This document shows, piece by piece, positions 33,361 to 43,432 of a DNA stretch of 64,000 nucleotides. Position 1 is the stretch's first letter, and each line of letters opens with the position of its first letter. The stretch is from Planctomycetaceae bacterium (GTDB lineage: Bacteria > Planctomycetota > Planctomycetia > Pirellulales > Pirellulaceae). Under the pieces are notes generated by a model. That model was not told where the DNA came from, did not search any database, and saw only the letters and a program-made list of their open reading frames with translations. Where the stretch lies: NCBI GenBank assembly GCA_027487485.1, contig JAIYDN010000048.1:1-64000 (forward strand). The letters are read 5' to 3'. Position numbers and translations under genes: made by a program.

Positions 33361-34740
33361 ATGGGCTGGCTCGTTCGGATGGCATCCAAGGCTTGGAGCA
33401 AAAAAATTCGACTACACGAAACGATGCAGCGTGAACTGTGTCGAGTTGTGTTTTTGTTGATTGCGTTGCTGCCATGCTTGTTCGTGTTGGGCTATACCGC
33501 CTTGCGATCAACTCCATGGTACCAGGCCTACCAGCTGAATCTGTGGCAACAACGCATTAGCGATAACTTGGGCGTGCATTGTCGCTTCAGCTCCATCACG
33601 TTTCCAAGCCCCGATCGCTTCCGAGCGAACAACTTCGTTTGCTTGCATCCTGAGACCGGTAAAGAAATTCTGAAGGTGGCGCATGTGGATGCTGCCATGG
33701 ACCGATCGGGATGGAGCGTCACGCTGAGCAAACCCGAATTGAATGGCCAAGAAATTCAGAACGCCATGCAGATCATGCATGATTGGTTTTTGTGCCGTCC
33801 ACAGAAATCCGCAAGCTTGTTGAGGCTTAGCGTTCCTGAATTAGCAGTCTTTGATGGAGTCGCTACCACCACTTTTCAAAACATTGATGTCGGACTCAAA
33901 CCGACCGAATCGCTTTCGACCGTCTATGTGAAGTTCTCGGTGGAAGGCCAAAAATTCGCGGAGCCCGGAATTCTCGTCGTCGAACGAAATCATGCACTCG
34001 AGAACCCGACAACAACTTGGACGTTGAAGTCCCAGGATATCTCCATTCCCTGCAATGCCATCGCGTCGCGTTTCCCTATCTTGAAATCCTTGGGCCAGGA
34101 CGCCTCCTTCAAGGGCAAAATGGCTTGGATCCAAAACGATGTGAATTGGATAGCGAACGTTAATGGCATTTTCAGCTCCGTGGATATGGCGGTGCTGTCG
34201 CTGCCCCTGGGGGCTCCTCTACGTGGCAAGGGTCAGCTAGCAATCCACCACGCTGAGATCATCGACTCGAAGCTGCAGTTTGCTCAAGGCAGTATGGATG
34301 TCGAAATGACGGGCCATGAGTCCGTCGATGGCCAGTGGGTCAACCGGACGTACGAAAGCGGGTTGATGGTCGCAGAAAAACGCATCAAAGAAGTCACCGA
34401 CAAACGAGCTCCGCTTCAATATTTCGGAATGTCATTCGAGCTCGACGACCGAGGCTTGTTGATCGAAGGCAAGCGTGCTCCACCGCGTGAAGATTGGCCA
34501 AGAATCGCGATGATCGTGGATGGCAAGCATATCGCTGGTCCAATCGATAACGCTACCGGCAACGGTTTGCGAGTTGACTTGAAAACAGTGGCTGCATGGC
34601 TCCAGTCCAGCTACGGTACCAACGCCGAAGGGACGCTGGTCCAAAACGACCAACTAGGTCGCTTTCTCAGCCAAGCGCTGCCTTGGGCTGGTTCGACAAA
34701 AACAACGGTGGCTACTCGAGTAGCCACCGATCATCGCTAG
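33361..34740 (+). CDS. Membrane-anchored protein of unknown function
   Basis: 459 residues with one strong N-terminal membrane helix (about residues 28-48, VVFLLIALLPCLFVLGYTAL). The rest is hydrophilic with a beta-rich character (LRFNNIDVGLKPT..., LPLGAPLRGKGQLAIHHAEIIDSKLQFAQGSMDVEMTG), suggesting an AsmA/DUF-type envelope protein facing outward. The AsmA resemblance is only an impression. It is transcribed away from nupC and towards glnS, with a 73-bp tandem repeat after its stop codon. Confidence 0.72.
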   Translation: MGWLVRMASKAWSKKIRLHETMQRELCRVVFLLIALLPCLFVLGYTALRSTPWYQAYQLNLWQQRISDNLGVHCRFSSITFPSPDRFRANNFVCLHPETGKEILKVAHVDAAMDRSGWSVTLSKPELNGQEIQNAMQIMHDWFLCRPQKSASLLRLSVPELAVFDGVATTTFQNIDVGLKPTESLSTVYVKFSVEGQKFAEPGILVVERNHALENPTTTWTLKSQDISIPCNAIASRFPILKSLGQDASFKGKMAWIQNDVNWIANVNGIFSSVDMAVLSLPLGAPLRGKGQLAIHHAEIIDSKLQFAQGSMDVEMTGHESVDGQWVNRTYESGLMVAEKRIKEVTDKRAPLQYFGMSFELDDRGLLIEGKRAPPREDWPRIAMIVDGKHIAGPIDNATGNGLRVDLKTVAAWLQSSYGTNAEGTLVQNDQLGRFLSQALPWAGSTKTTVATRVATDHR

Positions 34741-34770
34741 CCTGATTGGCTAGGCGAGCACTGCTTGTAG

Positions 34771-34961
34771 CTTGCAGTTGTGCGCTCCGCCGAGATAAAC
34801 TCGACGGAAGCGAAATTCCGAGTGGTGCTGGTGGGCTTGGTAGCTTGCAGTTGTGCGGTCCGCCGAGATGAACTCGACGGAAGCGGAATTCCGGGCGGTG
34901 CTGATGGGCTTGGTAGCTTGCAGTTGTGCGTTCCGCCGAGATGAACTCGACGGAAGCGGCC
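34771..34961. repeat. 73-bp tandem repeat, 2.6 copies, with internal hairpin
   Basis: Units begin at 34771, 34844 and 34917 with CTTGCAGTTGTGCG and differ at a few positions only. Each unit contains CCGCCGAG-ATGAA-CTCGACGG (first copy ATAAA), a hairpin with one mismatch. It sits between two convergent genes and could work as a bidirectional terminator. Confidence 0.85.
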
Positions 34962-34969
34962 ATTTGGCC

Positions 34970-36712
34970 CTAGGCTTTGTTGGCGATCTTGGCCCAGGTG
35001 TCTTTCAGCGTAACGATGCGATTGAAGATCGGAGCGTTGGATTGGGAGTCTTTCACGTCGACGCAGAAATACCCGTTGCGTTCGAATTGAACTCGAGCTC
35101 CAGGTTCTTGTTTCGCGAGCTCGTGCTCCACGACGGCTGTCACCGTTCGAACGCTGTCGGGATTGATGTTGTCTAAGAAGGTTTTTCCTTCCGGTGCGTC
35201 TTCGGGAGTCTCGCTTAAAAACAGCCGATCGTACAACCGGACCTCGACATGCGATGCCTGCCGAGCGTTAACCCAATGGATGGTTCCTTTGACCTTGCGA
35301 TCGATGGCCGTGGGCGAACCGCTCTTGGTTTGTTCGTCGTAGGTGCAGTTCAAATGGGTGATGTTGCCATCGGAGTCCTTCACCACTTCGTTGCACTTGA
35401 TAATGTAGCCGTAGCGCAATCGAACCTCTCCGCCTGGCTTCAGCCGAAAGAACTTCGACGGAGGTGTTTCCATGAAGTCATCCCGTTCAATAAACAGTTC
35501 TCTTGAGAATGGGATTTGACGGGAGCCGCCATTTGGGTCTTCCGGGTTGTTGACTGCTTCGAGCAGTTCTTCCTTGCCTTCAGGGTAGTTTGTCAAAACG
35601 ATCTTAATCGGGTCTAGCACCGCCATGTAACGAGGGGCAATCGGATTCAGATGCTCCCGAATGCTGTTCTCCAAAACGATCACATCGATCAAGCTGCTGA
35701 ATCGAGCGACCCCGATTTTTTCACAGAACAAACGAAGACTTTCTGGCGTGTAGCCTCGTCGGCGCAAGCCACTGATGGTGGGCATGCGTGGATCGTCCCA
35801 GCCCGACACGTGTTTTTCAGTAACAAGTTGCAACAGCTTTCGCTTGCTCATCACCGTGTACGACAGGTTCATTCTGGCAAACTCCATCTGACGAGGATGA
35901 TGGATTTTCAGGGTCTTGCAGAACCAATCGTAAAGAGGGCGATGGTTCTCGAATTCGAGAGTACATATCGAATGGGTAATGCCCTCGATCGAATCGCTTT
36001 GTCCGTGAGCCCAATCGTACATGGGGTAAATGCACCACTGGTCCCCTGTGCGATGATGATGTGCATGCATGATTCGGACCATGACGGGGTCTCGCAAATT
36101 CAGATTGGGCGAGCTCATGTCGATCTTAGCTCGAAGCGTTCGAGCACCGTCGGGGAATTCCCCTTGTTTCATTCTGGTAAACAGATCCAGGTTTTCTTCG
36201 ACGGAACGATCTCGATAAGGGCTGTTCTTGCCTGGTTCCGTAAGCGTTCCTCGGTACTCCCGCATTTGCTCTGCGTTCAGATCGCAGACGAACGCATGGC
36301 CTTCGCGAATCAGTTGGACCGACCAATCGTACAACTGGCCAAAGTAGTCCGAGGCATAAAGCAATTTGTCCCATTGAAAACCAAGCCATTGCACGTCCGT
36401 CTTGATGGAGTTGACGTACTCTTCGCTTTCTTTGGTTGGATTCGTGTCATCGAAACGAAGGTTGCACGTACCCCCGTAGGTTTTTGCCAAGCCAAAGTTC
36501 AAGCAGATGCTTTTGGCGTGTCCGATGTGCAGGTAGCCGTTGGGCTCCGGTGGAAAGCGTGTGGCCACGTGCTTACCAATCAGCTCGGTCTTGGTTGCCA
36601 TGTCCTTTTCGATTTCGACTTCGATAAAGTTCTTGTGGCTGGCTGATTCGCTCGATTCGCTTTTTTCGTTCACTTGCTGTTCGTCCTTGGTTCGGTAATA
36701 TGCATTCGGCAC
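34970..36712 (-). CDS. glnS: Glutaminyl-tRNA synthetase
   Basis: 580 residues, GTG start at 36712 with CGGAG 7 nt upstream. The class I synthetase signatures are HIGH within [21 protein letters not shown] (residues 62-65) and MSKRK (KMSKS-like VMSKRK). [32 protein letters not shown] is the GlnRS-specific middle region that separates it from GluRS. The C-terminal anticodon-binding beta-barrels are present. It attaches Gln to tRNA-Gln; a direct GlnRS route means this organism need not rely on GatCAB for Gln. Confidence 0.96.
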   Translation of the reverse strand: MPNAYYRTKDEQQVNEKSESSESASHKNFIEVEIEKDMATKTELIGKHVATRFPPEPNGYLHIGHAKSICLNFGLAKTYGGTCNLRFDDTNPTKESEEYVNSIKTDVQWLGFQWDKLLYASDYFGQLYDWSVQLIREGHAFVCDLNAEQMREYRGTLTEPGKNSPYRDRSVEENLDLFTRMKQGEFPDGARTLRAKIDMSSPNLNLRDPVMVRIMHAHHHRTGDQWCIYPMYDWAHGQSDSIEGITHSICTLEFENHRPLYDWFCKTLKIHHPRQMEFARMNLSYTVMSKRKLLQLVTEKHVSGWDDPRMPTISGLRRRGYTPESLRLFCEKIGVARFSSLIDVIVLENSIREHLNPIAPRYMAVLDPIKIVLTNYPEGKEELLEAVNNPEDPNGGSRQIPFSRELFIERDDFMETPPSKFFRLKPGGEVRLRYGYIIKCNEVVKDSDGNITHLNCTYDEQTKSGSPTAIDRKVKGTIHWVNARQASHVEVRLYDRLFLSETPEDAPEGKTFLDNINPDSVRTVTAVVEHELAKQEPGARVQFERNGYFCVDVKDSQSNAPIFNRIVTLKDTWAKIANKA

Positions 36713-36987
36713 GAAGCTCCGTCCGGGATATGGCGAGCGTTGCTAGCCTTCCAACATTATCGCGGAAAACCAGAAAAGCCAATAGGAACCCTACCCCAAA
36801 ATCAGCTCAAGTCGTTCGAATCGAGCTCTCCAATTCCAGTTGCTTGGGTACAATACGCAATCGGAGCCTCAAGCCGGTTTGTCCGGTTGGCGTTCTCGCG
36901 TTGGTTTGTTCCTGGTCCGTTTTTATCCGACGGCAGTATTCGTCCTCATCATCCACTTACCGTATCCTTCTACAGGGAGAGTCTATC

Positions 36988-38325
36988 GTGTTTCGTCTAG
37001 AAGTCATTGACTACATCGACCAAAGCAATCAGTCGCTGGTAGCAAGAGTTCCCGAAGCTGGTACGGCCGCGATTCAATTCGGAGCACAGCTGATTGTCCA
37101 GCAGTCGCAAGAAGCGATCTTCTTTCGCGATGGTCGTGCTATGGACAGTTTCGGCCCCGGTAGATACACGCTAACAACCGCGAATCTGCCCATCATTGGC
37201 GGCATCTTGACGGCTCCTTTTGAGCGTTCGCCGTTCCAGGCCTGTGTTTACTTTATCGGCAAGCAAACTTTTATCGACCAGCGTTGGGGAACTCGCAACC
37301 CTATCACTGTTCGCGATCCTCAATTCGGAGTTGTTCGGCTGCGTGGGTATGGCAAATTCGCTTATCGCGTTGCGGATGGGGCTCTTTTGCTAAACACGAT
37401 TGTTGGAACCCAGGGCAAGTTCACAACGGAAGAGATCGTAAACTACCTGCGTGACATTATCGTTGCGGGGCTGACGGACTTGTTGGGGACAGCAGGGATC
37501 GGTCTGTTGGATATGCCTGCCCGCATGGACGACATCAGCGCCGCGGCTCGCGTAAAGCTGGGGGATCAGTTCTCCAAGTATGGGCTGGAGCTGACGGAGT
37601 TCTTCATCAGCAACATTTCGCCGCCAGATGAAGTTCAAAAAGCAATCGACGCCCGATCCAGTATGGCTGTTCTTGGCGACCTGAAATCGTATTCGATGTA
37701 CGCAACCGCCAACGCGATTCAAGCAGCAGGCAATGCAAGCGGTGGCAATCCGCTTGGCTTCGGGCTCGGAATGGCGATTCCCCAAATTTTACAGCAGCAA
37801 GCCAACGCCCCTGCCATGGCAGCTCCTTCGTTTTCACCCAACGCGCCAGCGAACAAAGCGGCAGGCAATTTACTATCTCCATTGGATTTTTCCGGTGTAA
37901 AGCCCACCACCCCAGAAGATTTGCACGGGCAAATGAAGACGATGGCTCAGCAATTTGGCTGGCCTATGGAAGAATTAGACCAAAACAGCTTAGCGATTAC
38001 CGTTCAATTGGCTTCGGCCCGTCGCCAAAAAGTCTATCTGGAGCTTGATCGAAAGGATAATGATGGAAACCGCGTTCTAGGAATCTGGAGTACATGCGGC
38101 ACCATCAATCCAGCAGCCGCCATGACCGTTCTTCGCAACAATGACTCTGTGGTGCACGGCGCGTTCGCGATTCGTCGAACTACCGATGGCGAAGTGCTGG
38201 TGTTGCGTTCCAACGTATTGGCCGATCTGACCGATCCAGGGGAGATGGCCAAGATTATCTCAGCGGTTGCATGGCAAGCAGACCAAGTCGAGCAGCAACT
38301 GAGCGGAGCCGGGGATCAGTATTGA
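36988..38325 (+). CDS. SPFH-domain protein with a C-terminal YbjN-like domain
   Basis: 445 residues from a GTG at 36988 after AGGGAGAG. The N-terminal half (VPEAGTAAIQFGAQLIVQQSQEAIFFRDGRAMDSFGPGRYTLTTANLPII) is the SPFH/virion-core-like family (COG4260, YdjI-type). It includes KLGDQFSKYGLELTEFFISNISPPDEVQKAIDARSSM, the helical end of the SPFH unit. Residues about 275-345 are Ala/Gln/Pro-rich. The C-terminal 100 residues (VYLELDRKDNDGNRVLGIWSTCGTINPAAAMTVLRNNDSVVHGAFAIRRTTDGEVLVLRS) look like a YbjN/chaperone-type fold. The function is not defined for this family. It overlaps the tapT operon direction, with 22 nt between. Confidence 0.85.
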   Translation: MFRLEVIDYIDQSNQSLVARVPEAGTAAIQFGAQLIVQQSQEAIFFRDGRAMDSFGPGRYTLTTANLPIIGGILTAPFERSPFQACVYFIGKQTFIDQRWGTRNPITVRDPQFGVVRLRGYGKFAYRVADGALLLNTIVGTQGKFTTEEIVNYLRDIIVAGLTDLLGTAGIGLLDMPARMDDISAAARVKLGDQFSKYGLELTEFFISNISPPDEVQKAIDARSSMAVLGDLKSYSMYATANAIQAAGNASGGNPLGFGLGMAIPQILQQQANAPAMAAPSFSPNAPANKAAGNLLSPLDFSGVKPTTPEDLHGQMKTMAQQFGWPMEELDQNSLAITVQLASARRQKVYLELDRKDNDGNRVLGIWSTCGTINPAAAMTVLRNNDSVVHGAFAIRRTTDGEVLVLRSNVLADLTDPGEMAKIISAVAWQADQVEQQLSGAGDQY

Positions 38326-38347
38326 TCTCTATCCAATTCGAAACGCC

Positions 38348-38989
38348 ATGCGACCTTTTCTTTCACCCAAGCGTTGTCCAGGATGCGAGATTCGCAAGGC
38401 TCTTTGCTTCTGCGACCTAATCCCAAAACTGGAAACGAAAACTCGTGTCCTGATTCTGATGCATACGTGCGAAGAGGTACTTACGTCCAACACTGCCAAG
38501 CTAGCAGCGAAGTCTCTGACGAACAGCGAGCTTCGAATTCATGGCAGAGAACATACGCCAATGAGTTTCGACGGGTTGGTAAGTCCTGATAGCACCTCGC
38601 TTCTCTTGTTTCCAAGCGCCAAAGCAATCGTGCTCGACGCAGATTGGGTTAGCACCATCGACAAACCAATCCAGTTGATTGTGCCCGATGCCAGCTGGAG
38701 ACAAACAACACGATTCGTACGTCGCACTCATGGGCTCGCCGGTATCCAACATGTTAAGCTGCCACCGGGCCCGCCGTCGGAATACCTGCTTCGAGCGCAG
38801 GCTACCGACGAAAATCTATGTACTCTGGAAGCCATTGCTCGCGCCCTTGGGATCCTGGAATCCGAATCGCTGCAGAGCCAGCTGGAGCGGATTCTGCGAG
38901 TGCTCGTGGAGCGAACGCTTTGGTCGCGTGGCCAGCTGAAGGCAAGCGAATGCAAAGTCGCCGGAATTCCAATCGAAGCTCAATGCTAG
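38348..38989 (+). CDS. tapT: DTW-domain tRNA-uridine aminocarboxypropyltransferase
   Basis: 213 residues. The N-terminal zinc-type pattern CPGCEIRKALCFC (residues 10-22) and the central VPDASWRQT, a variant of the DTW motif (DxxW here), identify the TapT/DTW family, which transfers an aminocarboxypropyl group from SAM to uridine in tRNA (acp3U). The Asp is kept and the Thr of DTW is changed to Ser (DASW). It starts 22 nt after the SPFH gene and is probably in one operon. Confidence 0.88.
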   Translation: MRPFLSPKRCPGCEIRKALCFCDLIPKLETKTRVLILMHTCEEVLTSNTAKLAAKSLTNSELRIHGREHTPMSFDGLVSPDSTSLLLFPSAKAIVLDADWVSTIDKPIQLIVPDASWRQTTRFVRRTHGLAGIQHVKLPPGPPSEYLLRAQATDENLCTLEAIARALGILESESLQSQLERILRVLVERTLWSRGQLKASECKVAGIPIEAQC

Positions 38990-39157
38990 CATGCGGTTTG
39001 CGACTTTGACGGTTCCGACGATTAGTCAGGGTTCTTGGTCAATTGCAATGGATAGTCCACTCGATTGCCGATGTCGTGAGATAGAGGATGCACATGGAAT
39101 GTGCTCTTCCTGCTGTTCTATTAGGGTCTATCGATCCGCCGTAAAAGGATTTACGAG

Positions 39158-39727
39158 ATGCGTCGAACAATCGGTTCATTAGCAAGCCTTGGGCTTTTGG
39201 TCTCCTTGGTCAATCCATGCTTGGCTGGTTGGCCAGAGGTGAGACATTCGATGGGGCGGGACTATGCACGCAACAATTGCTGGCCTCAGCCTTTCCGAGG
39301 TATGGACGCGAACTCGGTGGTTGCACCCTTTGAAATCATGCGAAACAATGGTTGGCGCGAGCACAACACCGTTGGTAGTGCCCTGTTTTCCAGCAATGGC
39401 TTGAACGATGCGGGCCATTTGAAGGTCGAATGGATCGTAACACAGGCTCCATTGAATCAGCGCATCGTCTACGTAAAATCGGGTCGGTCGTCGGAAGAGA
39501 CGGCCGCTCGAGTGGAAAGCGTACAGCTGGCTGTCTCCCAATTGATCCCAACGGGGCCACTGCCACAGATTCTTGTGACAAGCATCGAGCCAACGACCTC
39601 ATCGGGAGCATACCAAACTCGCGTCACAAGAGCGATCGATAACTCGACACCAGTGCCAAGGCTCAGCAAGTTCACGGGACTTAACGCGCCTTCGGAACAG
39701 CAAGTGGCTGCACCCGCAACGAAATAA
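39158..39727 (+). CDS. Secreted protein of unknown function
   Basis: 189 residues. A signal peptide (MRRTIGSLASLGLLVSLVNPCLA-G) precedes a mature domain with RNNGWREHNTVGSALFSSNGLNDAGHLKVEWIVTQAP and IVYVKSGRSSEETAARVESVQLAV. The latter part resembles BON/secretin-like short repeats in planctomycete secreted proteins, but I do not recognise a firm family. An AAAGGA site lies before the ATG. Predicted to be periplasmic or outer-membrane associated. Confidence 0.72.
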   Translation: MRRTIGSLASLGLLVSLVNPCLAGWPEVRHSMGRDYARNNCWPQPFRGMDANSVVAPFEIMRNNGWREHNTVGSALFSSNGLNDAGHLKVEWIVTQAPLNQRIVYVKSGRSSEETAARVESVQLAVSQLIPTGPLPQILVTSIEPTTSSGAYQTRVTRAIDNSTPVPRLSKFTGLNAPSEQQVAAPATK

Positions 39728-39780
39728 TGCTTTCCTGATGCTAGACGGGGCCAAGCGACATGGCCCCTGTTTTCGCCGCG

Positions 39781-39823
39781 CAACGGGTCTTTCTCGTGTC
39801 GGCTAACGTTCGCAAACCCGTTG
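39781..39823. terminator. Candidate stem-loop between convergent genes
   Basis: CAACGGGT (39781-39788) pairs with ACCCGTTG (39816-39823) around a 27-base loop, directly before the protease stop codon. It could end transcription from either side. The loop is long and there is no U-run, so support is modest. Confidence 0.35.
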
Positions 39824-41272
39824 CTAGTCCGGTTTCTCAGCAAAAAATCTCAAGTCGACTGGACGCTTGCCTTCCATGTCATAGGCTGCGGTTAGGGCAA
39901 GTCCCCGGTCGCCACCGACTTCGATGTACTCGACTCGAAACGGTACTAGACCTTTGGGAACACGGACCCATCGTGTTAACGTCTGAAAGCCGTGAGCCAA
40001 ATCGTTATCAATGACTAAATTGCCATTGATGTAGAGCTTACTGCCATCGTCAGAACCAATCCCGATTCGCAGCAAACTCGCCTCCGGAAAATCGATATAG
40101 CCTGAATACACAATGGAATAACTTCGCTTATCCGATGTGTCTACAAGGTTCAGCTCCACTTTCTCAACAATTCCTTGATCTACCGACTCGAGCGTCTCAT
40201 AGTCCGGAATAGAAGGGAACAAACCGTCATACAGTTCATAATGGACGCCAGGGACTTTGTCTTCTTTTTGAACAAGCGACTCCCCCGAAGCCGCTCGTAA
40301 TTCAAGCTGAACGTTTTCGGATTTCGTACCGCGAGAGAATATTACGGGAACAGCATCCCCAGCCTTTCGGCCCCAGAGCCCTATCAACCACTCGTGCCCC
40401 TGTCGGATAAGTTGTTGATCGACTTGCTGAATGACGTCACCGCTACGGATTCCCGCCTCCCAAGCGGACGAACCTTCAAGCACTTGCAAAACAACCGCTT
40501 GGTCGCCTAGCATGTCAACTTGCAACCCCACTTCAAAACCACCGATCTCTTCCGCTGGTATCAAATAAGGCATCAGCATACGAATCCGGTCCACTGGAAT
40601 GCCCCAATTCGTTCCCTCTTCATTCGTGCTTTTGGAAACTGCTAAGCCAATCAGTGCTCCGTCAAAATTCACGACGGGACCGCCCGAGTTTCCTTTGTTG
40701 GTGGTGGCATCAAATTGAATGAAGTCCGGTCGCCCACCTGTGCTGCGTTCCCGCTTTCCAAGTAGGTCGTCTGTTTCATTCCGCCAAAATGATTTGACCA
40801 AAATGTTGGGCCACGATGGCTCAATGGAGGCAGCGTTGATAATGCCTTGCGAGTACACAATTCCTCGCCCCCCAGGATTGCCGCCCACAATGATCGGTTC
40901 ACCGAGCTGAAGATCGTTACTGCGACCGATACGGATTGCAGTCTTGAGCGCCGATAGGTCGCTGACTTTTAAGACAGCCAAGTCCCGTTCGGGAACTCTG
41001 CCCACAATCTCGTAATCAGCTCGGTGCAAACCAAAAAGGGCGAGCCCCTTCGCATTGGTGGTCACATGATCGGCCGTCAAAATGTAACCCGACTCATGGA
41101 ACACTGCACCGGTCCCCGCACTGTTTGTTGCCGTGAAGATAGGCACAACACCTGCCTGAATCTGTTGGATCACTTTGACGGAGGGTGTCACCCGAGCCGA
41201 ATCTTGGCTCCAACCATTTGTGTCATACGGGATTGCCAGGAACAGAGACATCACCAAGATCTTTAGCTTCAT
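39824..41272 (-). CDS. Trypsin-like serine protease with PDZ and PA14-like C-terminal domain
   Basis: 482 residues with an N-terminal signal peptide (KLKILVMSLFLAIPYDTNG). The catalytic triad of the Do/HtrA type is H69 (LTADHV), D97 (ERDLAVLK) and S196 (GNSGGP). A PDZ domain lies at about 240-330 (AVVLQVLEGSSAWEAGIRSGDVIQQVDQQL). The C-terminal 140 residues (GIGSDDGSKLYINGNLVIDND...FRVEYIEVGGDRGLALTAAY) are a PA14-type carbohydrate- or ligand-binding fold. Expected in the periplasm or at the cell surface. The PA14 attachment is not part of a normal HtrA. Confidence 0.88.
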   Translation of the reverse strand: MKLKILVMSLFLAIPYDTNGWSQDSARVTPSVKVIQQIQAGVVPIFTATNSAGTGAVFHESGYILTADHVTTNAKGLALFGLHRADYEIVGRVPERDLAVLKVSDLSALKTAIRIGRSNDLQLGEPIIVGGNPGGRGIVYSQGIINAASIEPSWPNILVKSFWRNETDDLLGKRERSTGGRPDFIQFDATTNKGNSGGPVVNFDGALIGLAVSKSTNEEGTNWGIPVDRIRMLMPYLIPAEEIGGFEVGLQVDMLGDQAVVLQVLEGSSAWEAGIRSGDVIQQVDQQLIRQGHEWLIGLWGRKAGDAVPVIFSRGTKSENVQLELRAASGESLVQKEDKVPGVHYELYDGLFPSIPDYETLESVDQGIVEKVELNLVDTSDKRSYSIVYSGYIDFPEASLLRIGIGSDDGSKLYINGNLVIDNDLAHGFQTLTRWVRVPKGLVPFRVEYIEVGGDRGLALTAAYDMEGKRPVDLRFFAEKPD

Positions 41273-41380
41273 GTCAGTTCTCTCTTATTTGCTTTCAGAA
41301 AGTCAGGTTCCTAGGAACATTCCCCCGATTGCTTACTCAGCTGCTTGCTCAGCAGCGTGGGTCAGCAGAACTAGACTATG

Positions 41381-41953
41381 CTATTCTAGATGCTTCTCGA
41401 CACAAACGCGTATTGCATCAAATACCTGCTCTGCCGACTGCATTCCGTCGACGGTCTCTAGCTTGCCTTGTGCCGCATAATATTCCGTCAGCGGTGCCGT
41501 TTGCGTCTTAAATACATGCAGACGCTCACGAATGGTCTCGTAGTTGTCATCGACTCTGCCATCAATCTGGGCCCGCTTGAGCAATCGCTGAATCAATTCC
41601 TCTTCCACCACTTGAAGCTCCAACGCCATATCGAGCTTTAAGTTCTGTTCCGCAAGATAATCATCCAGCAATTGAGCTTGGATGATGGTGCGTGGAAAGC
41701 CGTCGAACAGTGCACCGTTCTTGCAATCATCGGCCTGCAATCGTTGAGCCACAATCCGCATCACCAAGTGATCCGGGGCTAGCTTCCCGGCGTCGATGTA
41801 AGAAGCAATCCAACGCGATAATGCGGAGTCTTGCTTCTTCACGGTGCGAAGCATTTCCCCCGTGGAAAGATGGGGGATTTGAAGCAGCTCCAGCAGCTTT
41901 TTGCACTGCGTTCCTTTTCCCGCGCCCGGCGGACCGATGAATACCAATCGCAT
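41381..41953 (-). CDS. adk: Adenylate kinase, short form
   Basis: 190 residues. Walker A GPPGAGKGT is at residues 7-15, followed by STGEMLR, the FDGFPRT motif and KRAQIDGRVDDNYETIRERL. The long LID insertion of the E. coli-type enzyme is missing, so this is the short form. It interconverts AMP, ADP and ATP and is essential. The position after secY follows the conserved order of the ribosomal cluster. Confidence 0.95.
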   Translation of the reverse strand: MRLVFIGPPGAGKGTQCKKLLELLQIPHLSTGEMLRTVKKQDSALSRWIASYIDAGKLAPDHLVMRIVAQRLQADDCKNGALFDGFPRTIIQAQLLDDYLAEQNLKLDMALELQVVEEELIQRLLKRAQIDGRVDDNYETIRERLHVFKTQTAPLTEYYAAQGKLETVDGMQSAEQVFDAIRVCVEKHLE

Positions 41954-42009
41954 TTCAGCGGCCTTCTAAACTCACCGTGGTCGAAAACAAGTAAACCTCA
42001 AACCGTAAA

Positions 42010-43383
42010 CTATTGCTCCAAGAGCCCCTTGTAGTTGCGCATCAGCAGATGACTATCGATCTTTTGAATCAAATCGAAAGCCACGCTCACGGCAATCAAC
42101 AGGCCGGTGCCACCGTAGAACCCGGCAACACTTTGCGATACGCCAAACTGTGACGTGATGATGGTAGGAACAATCGCAACCAACGCCAAGAATGCCGCTC
42201 CGACGTAAGTAATCCGAATCATCACCTTTTCCAAGTAGTCCGCAGTTCGCTTGCCAGGACGGTATCCAGGAATGAACGCGCCAGAGTCTTGCAAATTCTG
42301 CGACATTTCCTTTGGATTGAACATGATCGATGTCCAGAAAAAGCAGAAGAAGAAGATGAAAGCGATGTAAAGCACGTTATAAGTGAACGAAGATCCGGTC
42401 GTGAACATCGATGAAAGTGAACTAAAGGCGCTTGCAACATTCTGAGTCCATTCCGCATCACCGGCAAAGGCACCTGCCAGCATGCCAAACAACAATCCTG
42501 GAATCATCAACATGCTGCTTGCGAAAATGATCGGCATAACGCCTGATTGATTGATCTTCAAAGGCAAGAACTGCTTGGTACCACCAAATACTCGACGACC
42601 ACGGACATGCTTTGCACTTTGCATCTGAATGCGGCGCTGAGCCATGGTGATGAACACAACAGCAAAGACAACCCCAACAAATAAGAACGCTAGTACGATC
42701 AACACGTCTGGTCCAATCGCGTTGTTGGACATTCCGGTGAGCGAGCCCGACATGTTTTGTCGGAGATCCCACAAGGCTTTTGGCATCTGAGCCAAAATAC
42801 CAGCCATGATCAAAAGCGAAACGCCGTTCCCGATACCATACTCATCGATCTGCTCACCCAACCACATCAGGAACATCGATCCTGCAGTCATGATCGCGAC
42901 GGTGGTGAAAATCCAGCCCCAAGCAAGGGAGCTGCCACCAGAAGCGTAAAACTCCTTGGAAAGCGGAGCATTCGGGTCTTGAATCACGCTGAATTGCAAG
43001 TATGCCCAGCTTTGAATGACGCAAATAAACAGAGTCAAATACCGAGTGTACTCGTTGATTTTCTTTCGACCAACCGCACCCTCTTTTCGCAGTTGTTCAA
43101 TAGGAGCCCAAACGGTTCCCAACAACTGGAAAATGATCGAGGCCGAAATGTACGGTGCAATTCCCAAACCGAAGATCGTTAGCGATCTTAAATCGGTTGC
43201 AGAGAAGACTGCCACCTTGTCTAGGAACGAAGCCATCTCGCCCGAATACGCAAGATTCCCATCCGTAAGGATGGGCAAGCGGACGTGATAGCCGATTCGG
43301 TAAACTGCGAGAAGAAACAGTGTCAGAAAGATCTTCTGTCGCAATTCCGGGATCGAGAAAACAATCCTTAATTTTTCCAGCAT
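42010..43383 (-). CDS. secY: SecY translocase subunit
   Basis: 457 residues with about 10 membrane helices. The N-terminus (IPELRQKIFLTLFLLAVYRIGYHVRLPILT) and GIAPYISASIIFQLLG..., YTRYLTLFICVIQSWAYL, IGNGVSLLIMAGILA and FFCFFWTSIMFNPKEMSQNLQDSGAFIPGYRPG are SecY hallmarks. It is the protein-conducting channel of the Sec system in the inner membrane. It lies between rplO and adk as expected for the spc operon. Confidence 0.97.
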   Translation of the reverse strand: MLEKLRIVFSIPELRQKIFLTLFLLAVYRIGYHVRLPILTDGNLAYSGEMASFLDKVAVFSATDLRSLTIFGLGIAPYISASIIFQLLGTVWAPIEQLRKEGAVGRKKINEYTRYLTLFICVIQSWAYLQFSVIQDPNAPLSKEFYASGGSSLAWGWIFTTVAIMTAGSMFLMWLGEQIDEYGIGNGVSLLIMAGILAQMPKALWDLRQNMSGSLTGMSNNAIGPDVLIVLAFLFVGVVFAVVFITMAQRRIQMQSAKHVRGRRVFGGTKQFLPLKINQSGVMPIIFASSMLMIPGLLFGMLAGAFAGDAEWTQNVASAFSSLSSMFTTGSSFTYNVLYIAFIFFFCFFWTSIMFNPKEMSQNLQDSGAFIPGYRPGKRTADYLEKVMIRITYVGAAFLALVAIVPTIITSQFGVSQSVAGFYGGTGLLIAVSVAFDLIQKIDSHLLMRNYKGLLEQ

Positions 43384-43432
43384 GTCGTCATGTTCCTGAA
43401 AGTGATTGAGGACTTGTCCTCACTTAAAGCAT

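Noticed and set aside
34771-34961. Possible CRISPR array
   Set aside because: Units are 73 bp long and nearly identical along their whole length, with no variable spacers; it is a tandem repeat. No cas genes are in the window.
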